From an uncultured Paracoccaceae bacterium (lineage in GTDB: Bacteria > Pseudomonadota > Alphaproteobacteria > Rhodobacterales > Rhodobacteraceae), in assembly GCA_947488175.1 (NCBI GenBank), contig CANKYO010000001.1, positions 62,001 to 126,000 on the forward strand: 64,000 nucleotides of DNA, given 5' to 3'. The translations under genes were made by a program, and so were the position numbers. Positions 10,421 to 19,090 of the stretch are shown here, in pieces. Every line of letters begins with the position of its first letter. The stretch's first letter is position 1. The notes under the pieces were generated by a model. It had not been told where the DNA came from, did not search any database, and worked only from the letters and a program-made list of their open reading frames with translations.

Positions 10421-11217
10421 AGAAACCCTCCCTTGTCCTTCACCCCGACACGCGCCATGCCACGGCGGCGCAGGATTTCTGCGATTGTTAACAACAGGAT
10501 AGACAGCGCAACCAGAATGGTCCCCAGTGCCATGACAACCGGCAAAGACTGCGGAAAGCGCAGCAAACCCCAGATATAGACAGGCATGGTCGGGCTCGAT
10601 CCCGACAGGAAAAAGGCGATGATGAATTCATCCAAGCTAATCGTGAACGCAATCAGCATCGACGCAATAATCCCCGGCATCACCAGTGGCAAAGTGACAA
10701 GGCGAAAGGCTGAAAAACGGCTCTCCCCCAAATCCATCGCTGCCTCTTCCATCGACGGATCCAGGTTCTGAAACGCCCCGTTAAGGATTGCGATAGAAAA
10801 TGGTGTGCAAATCAGGACATGTGCGGCGATGATCGTCCAATTGGACAGCCCCAGATCAAGGATCTGCACAACCACGACCAAGAGCGACACAGCGACAATA
10901 ATCTCAGGCAAAACAAGGGGTAACATGATAAACCCCATGATCCCGGCCTTCATGGGAAAGCGGTACATCGCACCTGCGCGCGCCGCACAGACACCCAGCA
11001 AAGTGGACAGAATCGATGTCATCACCGCAATGAAAAGCGAATTGCCAACAGCCGTATGCAATGCGCGGTTGGTCATCAGTTCACCAAACCACTTCGTCGT
11101 GCCCCCGCTCAGCGGAAAGGCAATGATCGTCGCGTCATTAAACGCGAAGATCGGCAGTAAAGCGATTGGGGCATAAAGAAAAATCAGATAAGCAATGGCA
11201 TAGACACGCAGGCTCAT
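10417..11217 (-). CDS. potC: Polyamine-type ABC transporter permease, PotC-like
   Basis: Inner-membrane permease of 266 residues with about six transmembrane helices, the first at about 8-28 (YAIAYLIFLYAPIALLPIFAF). The EAA loop that contacts the ATPase is seen as EEAAMDLGESRFSAFRLVTLPLVMPGI. The ATG at 11217 overlaps the potB stop as ATGA and has AAGGGGCG upstream, which is better than an in-frame start 18 bases earlier. It pairs with the PotB-like subunit to form the translocation channel. The EAA sequence and the residues that follow are typical of the PotC/YdcV group. Confidence 0.88.
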   Translation of the reverse strand: MSLRVYAIAYLIFLYAPIALLPIFAFNDATIIAFPLSGGTTKWFGELMTNRALHTAVGNSLFIAVMTSILSTLLGVCAARAGAMYRFPMKAGIMGFIMLPLVLPEIIVAVSLLVVVVQILDLGLSNWTIIAAHVLICTPFSIAILNGAFQNLDPSMEEAAMDLGESRFSAFRLVTLPLVMPGIIASMLIAFTISLDEFIIAFFLSGSSPTMPVYIWGLLRFPQSLPVVMALGTILVALSILLLTIAEILRRRGMARVGVKDKGGFL

Positions 11218-12128
11218 GATCGCCCCTTCAACCATCGACGGTTCAGCAAAACAAACACCAGCGAAATCGCCGAAACGCTCAGCATCGCGACAATGGCCAG
11301 CGCCGCACCCAATGGCGCGTTATTGAGCGCCAGAAACTGCGTCTGGATCATGTTGGCAATCAGTTTACCACCCGCCCCACCCATCAACTCAGGCGTGACA
11401 TAGTCCCCGATCGTCGGAATAAAGACGATCAGAACAGCCGCCACAACACCCGGCATCGATAGCGGTAAAGTGACACGCAGAAAGGTCATGAATTTGCTTT
11501 CGCCCAGATCCTGGCTCGCTTCCAGCAATGACCGGTCGATCTTTTCCAGCGCCACGAAAATCGGCAGGATCGCAAACGGGGCAAAGGCATGGGCCAGCGT
11601 GATGATCACTGCGTTTACATTATACAAGATAAAGGTAAGCGGTTCCTCGATCAGGCCCAGATTGATCAGTCCGGTATTGATCACGCCGTTATAGCCCAGG
11701 ATCACTTTCCACAGAAAAACCCGGATCAGATAGGATGTCCAAAAGGGGATCGTGATCAGGAACAGCCACAGCGATTTACGCTCTGGTCTGACATGGAAGG
11801 ACACGAAGTAAGCCACTGGAAAGGCTACGATAACCGTCACGATGGTCACACAGCCGGCCACGAATAACGACCGCTGCAGCAAGGCACCATAGATCGGTTT
11901 TTCAGCAATCTCGCGGTAATTGTTGAGGGTAAAAGTCGTATCCACCGCCATGAAATCCTGCGTCCAGAAACTGAACAACAGGATCGCCCCCAATGGCACC
12001 GCGAGCAGCGCCAGCGCATAGATCAAGGGCGGGCTGACCATCAGCAACCCCTGCCCGCCTTCCGTTGCTGTCAATCTACGCCACATCCGCCGATGCTTTC
12101 CCGGCGCGACAAAAAGATCAATACGCAA
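11214..12128 (-). CDS. potB: Polyamine-type ABC transporter permease, PotB-like
   Basis: Inner-membrane permease of up to 304 residues and first gene of the transporter operon. A cytoplasmic N-terminal stretch of about 28 residues precedes the first helix (LLMVSPPLIYALALLAVPLGAILLF). The EAA loop is EASQDLGESKFMTFLRVTLPLSMPGV. The longest frame opens with TTG at 12128. An in-frame ATG at 12086, fourteen codons later, has GGGAAAG about ten bases upstream; neither start is clearly marked. It is divergent from the Lrp-domain gene, with 68 bases between the TTG start and that gene for both promoters. Confidence 0.87.
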   Translation of the reverse strand: MRIDLFVAPGKHRRMWRRLTATEGGQGLLMVSPPLIYALALLAVPLGAILLFSFWTQDFMAVDTTFTLNNYREIAEKPIYGALLQRSLFVAGCVTIVTVIVAFPVAYFVSFHVRPERKSLWLFLITIPFWTSYLIRVFLWKVILGYNGVINTGLINLGLIEEPLTFILYNVNAVIITLAHAFAPFAILPIFVALEKIDRSLLEASQDLGESKFMTFLRVTLPLSMPGVVAAVLIVFIPTIGDYVTPELMGGAGGKLIANMIQTQFLALNNAPLGAALAIVAMLSVSAISLVFVLLNRRWLKGRS

Positions 12129-12196
12129 GACACAGAATTTGCATCATGCGGCGCAACAGCTATGGTCATTTCAAACCCCGATCTTAGGAAAACCTG

Positions 12197-12433
12197 ATGA
12201 CCTGCGTCTTTGTCCAGATCCGCTGCAAACCCGGCACCACCTATGATGTGGCCGACGCCATTGCCCTGCGCGAAATCCATTCGGAACTCTATTCCACCAG
12301 CGGCGATTTCGACCTGCTGATGAAGCTCTACATCCCCGAGGGCGAGGATGTGGGCAAATTCATCAATGAAAACCTGTTGGATATCAACGGGATAGAGCGA
12401 TCCCTGACGACCCTGACTTTCAAGGCGTTCTAA
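12197..12433 (+). CDS. Stand-alone Lrp/AsnC ligand-binding (RAM) domain protein
   Basis: A 78-residue protein equal to only the C-terminal sensor half of Lrp/AsnC regulators; no helix-turn-helix is present. It has the alternating strand-helix pattern of the RAM fold, with a middle STSGDFDLLMKLYI that matches the GxxD strand of Lrp proteins. ATG at 12197 follows TAGGAAA. Such stand-alone domains form ring-like oligomers and can bind amino acids or partner with full Lrp proteins; the ligand here is unknown. It reads toward rpsI, and a shared hairpin lies between the two genes. Confidence 0.82.
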   Translation: MTCVFVQIRCKPGTTYDVADAIALREIHSELYSTSGDFDLLMKLYIPEGEDVGKFINENLLDINGIERSLTTLTFKAF

Positions 12434-12437
12434 CGAA

Positions 12438-12465
12438 AAAGGCGGCCCAAACGGACCGCCCTTTC
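12438..12465. terminator. Bidirectional terminator between the Lrp-domain gene and rpsI
   Basis: AAAGGCGG near 12438-12445 pairs with CCGCCCTTT near 12456-12464 around a CCCAAACGGA loop region, with one bulge. Read on minus it ends in a run of five T and fits a rho-independent terminator for rplM-rpsI. On plus it follows the Lrp-domain stop by five bases. Confidence 0.75.
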
Positions 12466-12484
12466 CAAAACATTTTGCCAGCAA

Positions 12485-12985
12485 TTAGCGCTTCGAGAAC
12501 TGGAAGCTCTTACGCGCTTTCGCTTTACCGTATTTCTTCCGCTCAACCACGCGGCTGTCGCGGGTCAGGAAGCCGGCCGCTTTCAGCGCCGGACGCAGGC
12601 TTGGGTCATAAAGCTGCAGCGCCTTGGACACGCCGTGCTTGACCGCACCAGCTTGACCGGACAAACCGCCGCCTTTGACGGTGGCAACCACGTCAAACTG
12701 ACCTGTCACGCCAGCAACCGAAAACGGCTGGGCGAGGATCATTTGCAGCACAGGACGGGCGAAATAGCTATTCATGTCCTTGCCGTTGACAGTCACCTTG
12801 CCTGAACCCGGCTTGATCCAGACACGGGCAACCGCATCCTTGCGCTTACCGGTGGCGTAGGACCGGCCCAATTCGTCGCGAACAGGTTCACGGGGGGCGG
12901 CAGTTTCAACCACAGGTGCGTCAACAGCTTCGACGCCCTCGGCGACTTGACCCAGCTCTTCGAGCGAGTTTACTTGATCGGCCAT
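12485..12985 (-). CDS. rpsI: 30S ribosomal protein S9
   Basis: S9 is a small-subunit head protein whose C-terminal tail reaches the P-site tRNA. The 166-residue product has an N-terminal extension of about 38 residues (acidic, Ala/Val/Glu rich), common in alphaproteobacteria. The S9 core follows with [31 protein letters not shown], the segment [17 protein letters not shown], and the terminal FQFSKR. It shares its start region with the stop of rplM (one base overlap at 12985) and is the second gene of the usual rplM-rpsI pair. A terminator follows. Confidence 0.98.
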   Translation of the reverse strand: MADQVNSLEELGQVAEGVEAVDAPVVETAAPREPVRDELGRSYATGKRKDAVARVWIKPGSGKVTVNGKDMNSYFARPVLQMILAQPFSVAGVTGQFDVVATVKGGGLSGQAGAVKHGVSKALQLYDPSLRPALKAAGFLTRDSRVVERKKYGKAKARKSFQFSKR

Positions 12986-13482
12986 TATGCACTCCCCGGT
13001 GTGCCGGTTGTGTCGGCTTTATGCTGTGTACGTGTGTTCTTTTTGTTCATGGACGCAACATCCAGAACTTCAGGCTTCTGGGCCTCCATGCCATGTTCAG
13101 CGCCTGCAAAAACGCGCAGGTTTGTCATTTGCTTGCGGCTCAGCTTGCCACCGGGCAGCATGCGCTGAATGGCCTTCATCACAACGCGCTCGGGATGCGC
13201 GCCTTCCAGGATCTCGGCTTTGGTCTTGGATTTGATCCCGCCGGGGTGGCCGGTGTGCCAGTAGTAACGCTCATCACGCTTGTTGCCGGTCATCTGGATT
13301 TTTTCGGCGTTGATGACGATCACGTTGTCGCCCATATCCATGTGCGGCGTAAAGGATGGCTTGTGCTTGCCGCGCAAGCGCATGGCGACGATCGACGCAA
13401 GACGGCCCAGAACAACGCCTTCGGCGTCGATCAGGATCCATTTCTTGTCGATATCCGCCGGGGTCGCGGTAAAGGTTTTCAT
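12985..13482 (-). CDS. rplM: 50S ribosomal protein L13
   Basis: L13 is an early-assembly protein of the large subunit. The 165-residue protein shows the family segments [56 protein letters not shown], and [21 protein letters not shown]. It is about 20 residues longer than the E. coli protein, because of a C-terminal tail rich in Lys, Asn and Thr. A sigma70-like promoter lies 56-83 bases upstream. rplM and rpsI form the operon found in most bacteria. Confidence 0.98.
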   Translation of the reverse strand: MKTFTATPADIDKKWILIDAEGVVLGRLASIVAMRLRGKHKPSFTPHMDMGDNVIVINAEKIQMTGNKRDERYYWHTGHPGGIKSKTKAEILEGAHPERVVMKAIQRMLPGGKLSRKQMTNLRVFAGAEHGMEAQKPEVLDVASMNKKNTRTQHKADTTGTPGSA

Positions 13483-13537
13483 ATCTCACCAATATCGTTG
13501 GGGTGGCATCGGCCACGGAGGTCATTCAGATTGCGCC

Positions 13538-13565
13538 GTTATAGAGAGATGCGATTAGCAGTCAA
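13538..13565 (-). promoter_or_regulatory. Sigma70-type promoter for rplM-rpsI
   Basis: On minus, TTGACT (13565-13560) and TATAAC (13543-13538) are 16 bases apart. This is a close match to the housekeeping consensus and places transcription start about 50 bases before the rplM start codon. Confidence 0.7.
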
Positions 13566-13723
13566 GCGGCGCTTGCTTGAATAATCGATGTAAAAACAAT
13601 GTATTAGAAATTAGGTATTATTTTACCCCATAAATCACTCGACGTTAGTTATGCCGGTTCTCTTGCCAAACCGGATCCACCTGCCCACAAGTTTTGATCA
13701 GCGACCACAGGCATTCGGCACCC

Positions 13724-14038
13724 ATGTTTCTTGATCTCCTTCTCCCCTATATCTTCGGGCTCACCTTACTGGTGGTCGCAACCCTTGTAGGAATCTTTCC
13801 GGTCACAAAGTTGATCCAGATCTATGAAGGCAAACACGAGTTGAAACAAGGCTCAGCCGGCTGGCTCAGAACCGTGTCAGGCTGGTCGATCATCGCCTTC
13901 TGGATCATGACCACATGGTTTCTGGCAACAATCCTTGGCGACTGGTCCAGCAGCGGCGATCTGGAAGGCGCGATCAATCGGTCTTGGTTGCGGTTACGTA
14001 TCCTGCTTGAGATCGCCGCCGCATTGGGTGATGACTGA
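13724..14038 (+). CDS. Small membrane protein with two helices, function unknown
   Basis: A protein of 104 residues from the ATG at 13724, with two predicted membrane segments: about 5-25 (LPYIFGLTLLVVATLVGIF) and about 52-72 (WSIIAFWIMTTWFLATIL). Between them is a hydrophilic loop with QIYEGKHELKQG. I do not recognise the family. Its stop and the start of the next gene share the sequence TGATG, so the two are translationally coupled, and both are membrane proteins. An upstream in-frame TTG at 13694 would add ten residues and is less likely. No strong ribosome site is seen for either choice. Confidence 0.6.
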   Translation: MFLDLLLPYIFGLTLLVVATLVGIFPVTKLIQIYEGKHELKQGSAGWLRTVSGWSIIAFWIMTTWFLATILGDWSSSGDLEGAINRSWLRLRILLEIAAALGDD

Positions 14039-15081
14039 TGGCGCTGCGCGCGGCCCAATCCGATTTGCAATGCGCAGCCTGTGGCGGCCAGTGCAGCTAT
14101 TCTCCCTCTGACGCAGCACTGAAATGCACAAGCTGCGGTGCCGTTCACCCGATTGCACATGACAGCAGCACCGATCCGGCGCGCGAATTCCACTATCACC
14201 CGGACACCGCCCACACCGATCAAACCATTCTGACCAACACAAGAACTCATCAATGCCGGACCTGCGGGGGTGAGGTTGTGTTTACCGGCCCTGCCCTGTC
14301 CGAACGCTGCGCCTATTGCGATGGACCTGTCGTTCTTAAAGCTCAGGAAGCCAGCTATCAGACCATGGGGGTCATCCCGTTCCGGATCACCGAAGCCGAG
14401 GCACAAGAGCGCGCACTGGCTTGGGTCAAGGCACGGCTGGCGGCCCCGGATGATCTGCCGGGTATCGTATCGCAAGGGCGGGTTGCCGGGCTATATGCCC
14501 CGTTCTGGACCTTTGATAGCCGCGAGGCCGTCAATTACCTCGCCCGATACAGGGTCAAGCGGGGCAAGAACTGGGAAACGCGTTCGACCGGCGGCAATAT
14601 GACTGTCGTCTTTGATGATCTGCTGATGCCCGCATCGCACCACATCACGCCCCTGATCCGCGACGGCATCCTGCATGATTTCCACCCCGACAGCCTGCGA
14701 TCATATGATCCGGCCTATCTGGCGGGTTTTGCTGCCGAACGGCATCATCAAAGCGTGGGCGAAGGACTGGCTGCCAATGCCGCCGACAAGGATTTGCTGA
14801 TCCGCAATCAAATCAAAAAGCGGATCAATAAAAACCGGACCATCGATCTGAGCTACAAGACCGATACAACCGGTATTCGTTATCGGCGCATCCTGCTACC
14901 GGTCTGGATTCTGCATTATCACTATGGCGACAAACCCAAGAAGATCGTTGTCTGCGGGATTCACGGGCGCACCTTTGGCGAACGCCCGTTTTCGCGCCTG
15001 AAACTTGCCGGTTATGCCGCAGCAGTTTCAGCGGCCACGATCCTGATTGGTTGGGTCTGGGGCGCGGCCCAGTTCATTTAG
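14038..15081 (+). CDS. Zinc-ribbon membrane-anchored protein
   Basis: A 347-residue protein with two tandem zinc ribbons at the N-terminus: CAAC...CTSC at about 12-33 and CRTC...CAYC at about 73-94. A soluble middle domain includes VIPFRITEAEAQERALAWVKARLAAP and YAPFWTFDSR. A single C-terminal helix (about 326-344, AGYAAAVSAATILIGWVWGAA) anchors the protein. The layout resembles proteins annotated as TFIIB-type or replication-factor-Y-like zinc finger proteins, whose function is not settled. It is coupled to the small membrane protein before it (TGATG), and its 3' end overlaps the convergent thioesterase gene by 8 bases. Confidence 0.75.
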   Translation: MALRAAQSDLQCAACGGQCSYSPSDAALKCTSCGAVHPIAHDSSTDPAREFHYHPDTAHTDQTILTNTRTHQCRTCGGEVVFTGPALSERCAYCDGPVVLKAQEASYQTMGVIPFRITEAEAQERALAWVKARLAAPDDLPGIVSQGRVAGLYAPFWTFDSREAVNYLARYRVKRGKNWETRSTGGNMTVVFDDLLMPASHHITPLIRDGILHDFHPDSLRSYDPAYLAGFAAERHHQSVGEGLAANAADKDLLIRNQIKKRINKNRTIDLSYKTDTTGIRYRRILLPVWILHYHYGDKPKKIVVCGIHGRTFGERPFSRLKLAGYAAAVSAATILIGWVWGAAQFI

Positions 15082-15499
15082 GTGCGGGCGGTATGGAATA
15101 GGTGAGCGAGGCGCGGGCGACCGGGGCCACCTGCCCTTCACTGAAAAGGACGGCATCACCAACGGCCAGCACCCGACCGAGTTTCAGCAGCCGTGTCTCG
15201 CAGATCATGTCAGCATGGGCCGCCGGTTTGCGCATGAAATCAATCGCACAATTCGTGGTCACAGCCAGTGCGACAGGCCCGATCCGACCCAATATCGCCA
15301 GATACATGCCCACATCGGCCAGTGCGAACATGGATGGACCAGACACTGTGCCACCGGGCCGCAGATGGCGTTCCGCCACTTTCAGCCGCACGCGCACGCC
15401 CTGCGGTGTCAGCTCTTCAATCAGAAAATCATCGCCAAGTTGCGGAAACTGCTCGGCAACGAACGCTTCCAACTGCGGAATATCCATCTTCAGTTCCAT
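15074..15499 (-). CDS. PaaI/YbgC-type hotdog-fold thioesterase
   Basis: A 141-residue protein with the hotdog fold of acyl-CoA thioesterases. Visible are RPGGTVSGPSMFALADVGMYLAILG, the long central helix that holds the catalytic Asp in PaaI-type enzymes, and VTTNCAIDFMRKPAAHADMICETRLLKLGR, the core strands. The acyl group is unknown. ATG codons at 15499 and 15487 are both possible. It is divergent from the enoyl-CoA hydratase-like gene and separated from it by about 50 bases, which suggests a shared role in acyl-CoA handling, though this is inference. Confidence 0.85.
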   Translation of the reverse strand: MELKMDIPQLEAFVAEQFPQLGDDFLIEELTPQGVRVRLKVAERHLRPGGTVSGPSMFALADVGMYLAILGRIGPVALAVTTNCAIDFMRKPAAHADMICETRLLKLGRVLAVGDAVLFSEGQVAPVARASLTYSIPPAPK

Positions 15500-15550
15500 A
15501 TCGGCCTCCGCTGACTTAACCTCGGGTCAAATCAGCACGGGAGGGTGATG

Positions 15551-16333
15551 ATGACAATCCTTGAACGCAGTGACGCGGCGTCGGTCGCGACGCTCACCAT
15601 GAATGCACCAGCGCGCCTGAACGCGCTGTCTGACGCGATGATTGCGGCGCTGCACCATGCGCTGGACAGTATTGCTAACGACCCAGATGTGCGCGTTGTC
15701 ATTCTGAAAGGTGCTGGCAAGGCATTCTGTGCCGGCCACGATCTGAAGGAAATGCAGGCGGGCCGTCAGGCAGAGGATGGTGGTGCCGCCTATTTCAAGG
15801 ACCTGTTCGACCGCTGTGCGGCACTCATGACACGCGTTCAATCCCTGCCCCAGCCTGTCATCGCGCAAGTCCACGGGATCGCAACGGCCGCAGGCTGTCA
15901 GCTGGTCGCGACCTGCGACATGGCGATATCGGACGACGAAACACGTTTCGGCGTCAACGGGGTGAATATCGGGCTGTTCTGTTCGACCCCTATGGTCGCG
16001 CTGACCCGCAACATCCCCCGCAAGGCCGCGTTCGAGATGCTGACCACCGGCCGATTTGTTAATGCGCGCGAAGCTCAGGATCTGGGACTCATCAATCGCG
16101 CCGTGCATTCCGATGCGCTGGAGCGAGAGACACAAGAACTGGCCCAGTCTATCGCAGCCAAACTGCCCTCAGCCGTCAAAATCGGGAAAGAGGCATTTTA
16201 CCAGCAAATTCAGATGCCTGTCGCCGACGCTTATCGTTTCACCGGGGAGGTCATGGTGCACAATATGCTGGACCGGGACACTGACGAAGGGATCAATGCC
16301 TTTCTGGAAAAACGTGACCCGGACTGGAGTTAG
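15551..16333 (+). CDS. Enoyl-CoA hydratase/isomerase family protein (ECHDC3-like)
   Basis: A crotonase-fold protein of 260 residues. The CoA and oxyanion regions are clear: FCAGHDLKEMQ near 58-68 and ATAAGCQLVATCDMAI near 114-129. The usual catalytic Glu of the GGGxEL motif is Gln here, and the second catalytic Glu position lies in VNIGLFCSTPMVAL without Glu. This pattern matches the ECHDC3-type branch and suggests it is not a normal hydratase. GTG 15545, ATG 15548 and ATG 15551 are all in frame; ATG 15551 has the best distance from GGAGG at 15540-15544. The 3' end overlaps the convergent peptidase gene by 4 bases. Confidence 0.85.
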   Translation: MTILERSDAASVATLTMNAPARLNALSDAMIAALHHALDSIANDPDVRVVILKGAGKAFCAGHDLKEMQAGRQAEDGGAAYFKDLFDRCAALMTRVQSLPQPVIAQVHGIATAAGCQLVATCDMAISDDETRFGVNGVNIGLFCSTPMVALTRNIPRKAAFEMLTTGRFVNAREAQDLGLINRAVHSDALERETQELAQSIAAKLPSAVKIGKEAFYQQIQMPVADAYRFTGEVMVHNMLDRDTDEGINAFLEKRDPDWS

Positions 16334-17799
16334 AGCCCGTAGATGCCCCCGAATTTATCCTCTAGATAATCCAGAAGCGGACCCTCATCCGGCGCCTTTC
16401 CGGCGGCGTGCAGGATTGTCTCCACCGGGCTGCGCAAGCCGCCGAATTGCTGCAGGCTCTCGCGCAGCCACCCTGTCGCCCGCGATGTGTCTCCATTGGC
16501 CAGATCATCATCCAGGCCGGACACATCTGCGCGCAGGGCGTCGTGCAAACACCCGGCATAGACATTGCCCAGCGTGTACGTCGGGAAATAGCCAAATAGC
16601 CCTTCCGACCAGTGCACATCCTGCAGAACGCCGTTTGAGGGTCTGTCGACCGCATAGCCAAAATCAGCCTTGAACCGGTCGTTCCAGGCGGCTTCCAGAT
16701 CGTTCACCGCCAGATCGCCGGAGATCAGCGCACGTTCCAGATCAAAACGCAGCAAGACATGCAAATTATATTGCACCTCATCCGCTTCGGTGCGGATAAA
16801 CCCGTCATGCACGCGGTTCACCGTGGCATAGAATGTCTCTTCATCCGCAATACCGAAATCACCGAAGGTGTCGCGCATTTGGCCGTAGAGCCAGCCGGTA
16901 AAGGCGCGGCTACGCCCCAGCTGGTTTTCATAGATGCGGCTTTGGCTTTCATGCACACCCATGGATACGCCACGCCCAAGCGGGGTCAGAAGGTGTTGAT
17001 CATCAATACCTTGCTCATAGGTGGCATGGCCGACCTCGTGCACGGTCGAGTAGAAACAATTGAACGGATCCTCCGCGCTCGTCCGCGTGGTGATCCGCAC
17101 ATCCAAACCTGAGCCAGAGGAAAACGGATGGACTGCCTTATCGATCCGCCCGTTTTCCAGGCTATAACCGAAGGCCAGTGCCAGTTTCCTGGAAATCTCC
17201 AGCTGCCCGGCCTCGTCGAAGGTGCCGGATAGCGATGCGGGGGCGGGCTGATCGAGGATGGCCGCGCGCAGCGCCACGAGCCGGGGCCGCAATGCATCGA
17301 ACATGGCGGCAAGGCTGGCGCCTGTGGCACCGGGTTCATAGTCATCGAGCAGCGCATCATAAGGGTCGGCGTCGCCTGCAACGGCTGATGCCTCTTCTTT
17401 CCTCAGGTCCACAACCTTTTGTAAAATAGGCAGAAAAGCGGCAACATCTTCATCCGCTCTAGCCTGCGCCCAGATACGATGCGCCAGCGATGTTGTCTTG
17501 GCCAGTTCCGCTGCGAGCCGCGCAGGCACCTTTGCGGTACGTTCGTAGCTGCGCCTGATCTCGCGCAGGTTGGCCGCCGCGATATCATCCTCGGCCTCTG
17601 CCTTTTCCAGCCATTCGCCAACGCGCGGGTCGATCCGGCGGGCGTGCAGAATGTTGGCCATGGCGCCGTGTTCTTCGGATCGTTGCGGCGTGGCCCCTTC
17701 GGGCATGACGGTTTCCTGATCCCAGCCAAGCCGACCGGCGATTTGGCTAAGCGCTTCAGTTTCCCGCTGAAACGCCATAAGGTCTTGATATGCTGACAT
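16330..17799 (-). CDS. Carboxypeptidase Taq, M32 family metallopeptidase
   Basis: M32 carboxypeptidases remove C-terminal residues using one zinc ion. The 489-residue protein has the zinc motif HEVGH at 254-258 and the family motif HES at 283-285, which supplies the third ligand Glu. Other conserved parts are VHPFSSGSGLDVRITTR, the segment IRTEADEVQYNLHVLLRFDLE, and a C-terminal IDYLEDKFGG-like end (LLDYLEDKFGGIYGL). Length is normal for the family. No signal peptide is present, so it acts in the cytoplasm. The start at 17799 follows ctaA after three bases, which suggests cotranscription with ctaA upstream. Confidence 0.95.
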   Translation of the reverse strand: MSAYQDLMAFQRETEALSQIAGRLGWDQETVMPEGATPQRSEEHGAMANILHARRIDPRVGEWLEKAEAEDDIAAANLREIRRSYERTAKVPARLAAELAKTTSLAHRIWAQARADEDVAAFLPILQKVVDLRKEEASAVAGDADPYDALLDDYEPGATGASLAAMFDALRPRLVALRAAILDQPAPASLSGTFDEAGQLEISRKLALAFGYSLENGRIDKAVHPFSSGSGLDVRITTRTSAEDPFNCFYSTVHEVGHATYEQGIDDQHLLTPLGRGVSMGVHESQSRIYENQLGRSRAFTGWLYGQMRDTFGDFGIADEETFYATVNRVHDGFIRTEADEVQYNLHVLLRFDLERALISGDLAVNDLEAAWNDRFKADFGYAVDRPSNGVLQDVHWSEGLFGYFPTYTLGNVYAGCLHDALRADVSGLDDDLANGDTSRATGWLRESLQQFGGLRSPVETILHAAGKAPDEGPLLDYLEDKFGGIYGL

Positions 17800-17802
17800 G
17801 AT

Positions 17803-18936
17803 TTATCCTCGGACGGATTGTGGAATGGGGTATTGCGCCAAAAAACGGCCCCGCAGGATCATCGCCCACAGCAGGACTGCGCCGAACTGATGCAGGATCG
17901 CGATGTGCCACGGCGCGGAATAGATCACGGTCACAATGCCCAGTACCATCTGAATGAACATCATCGCGATGATCATGTTAAAAGCCGCCTGCGTACGCCG
18001 GTTTGCCGATTTTCGCGCCCGCAGCCAGACCAAAATACCGAACAAAAACAAAAGGTAACCGGCCATTCTGTGCATGAACTGCACGAGTCCCGCGTCTTCG
18101 AAAAAGTTGCGCCAGACCGGTCGCAGATCGAATGGCTGTGGCGGCAGGAAACCCCCAGCCATCATGGGCCAGTCAGGATAGGCGCGGCCTGCGTCAATTC
18201 CGGCGACAAGTGCGCCGATCAGGATTTGCAGGAACGCGAAACCGATTAACACGTTGGAAAGACGTGATAATCCCGAATCCGCACTGCGGCGCGCCTGAAG
18301 CAGTTCGGCCTGTGTGCGGCCCAGCCGGTAGATGTACCAGGCGATGAAACCAAGGATGACAAAAGCCAGACCAAGATGGGTGGCAAGCCGGTAAGAGGCG
18401 ACATCAAGCATGCCTTCACGCAGACCGGATGACACCATCCACCAGCCGATGAAGCCCTGCAATCCGCCAAGCGCGCCGATGAAAAGGAGCCTACCGGTCC
18501 AGCCGGTCGGGATCTTTTTCGTTGCAAGAAAGAACAGGAATCCGGCCGCCCAGACGACGCCGATGACCCGACCCAATTGCCGGTGTCCCCATTCCCACCA
18601 GTAGATCACCTTGAATTCTTCCAGGGTCATCCCTTTGTTTTGTAATTGATATTCCGGGATCGCGCGGTATTTGTCGAACTCTTCCGTCCAGGCCGTTTCC
18701 GACATCGGCGGCAGCGCACCGGTGACCGGTTTCCATTCGGTGATGGACAGGCCGCTATCTGTCAGCCGGGTCAGCCCGCCGACGGCAATCATGATCACGA
18801 CCAATGCAAAAAGCACCATCAGCCAGATGCGGATCGCGCCCCGCGCGCCATGCCCCGCCTTGTCGATCCCGCCGGGCGTGGCGGTCTGTTTCGGGGTTTC
18901 GCCGACCTCTTCAAAGATGCTGCGCTTGGATGGCAT
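17803..18936 (-). CDS. ctaA: Heme A synthase CtaA/COX15
   Basis: CtaA oxidises the C8 methyl group of heme O to make heme A for cytochrome aa3 oxidases. The protein, 377 residues from the ATG at 18936, is a multi-span membrane enzyme with about eight helices. Family segments are VGGLTRLTDSGLSITEWKPVTGALPP, YWWEWGHRQLGRVIG with a heme-ligand His, GLQGFIGWWMVSSGL and the C-terminal heme site HRMAGYLLFL. GGAGC sits at good distance upstream; an in-frame start at 18990 would add 18 unlikely residues. The other cytochrome oxidase assembly genes are not in this window. Confidence 0.95.
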   Translation of the reverse strand: MPSKRSIFEEVGETPKQTATPGGIDKAGHGARGAIRIWLMVLFALVVIMIAVGGLTRLTDSGLSITEWKPVTGALPPMSETAWTEEFDKYRAIPEYQLQNKGMTLEEFKVIYWWEWGHRQLGRVIGVVWAAGFLFFLATKKIPTGWTGRLLFIGALGGLQGFIGWWMVSSGLREGMLDVASYRLATHLGLAFVILGFIAWYIYRLGRTQAELLQARRSADSGLSRLSNVLIGFAFLQILIGALVAGIDAGRAYPDWPMMAGGFLPPQPFDLRPVWRNFFEDAGLVQFMHRMAGYLLFLFGILVWLRARKSANRRTQAAFNMIIAMMFIQMVLGIVTVIYSAPWHIAILHQFGAVLLWAMILRGRFLAQYPIPQSVRG

Positions 18937-19090
18937 GGTTGCTCCGCAATTGTTTGGGCGGAACCTATGTCTGACGCCGGGCGGCTGCAAGCGTCAGGAT
19001 GCCGCGCGAGGCCAAAACGGGCGGTCGGCATCGCGTCGGATTTGCGTCGGCAAAGCGTCGGACCCCAACGGGCGCTTGGCGGACCGCATA

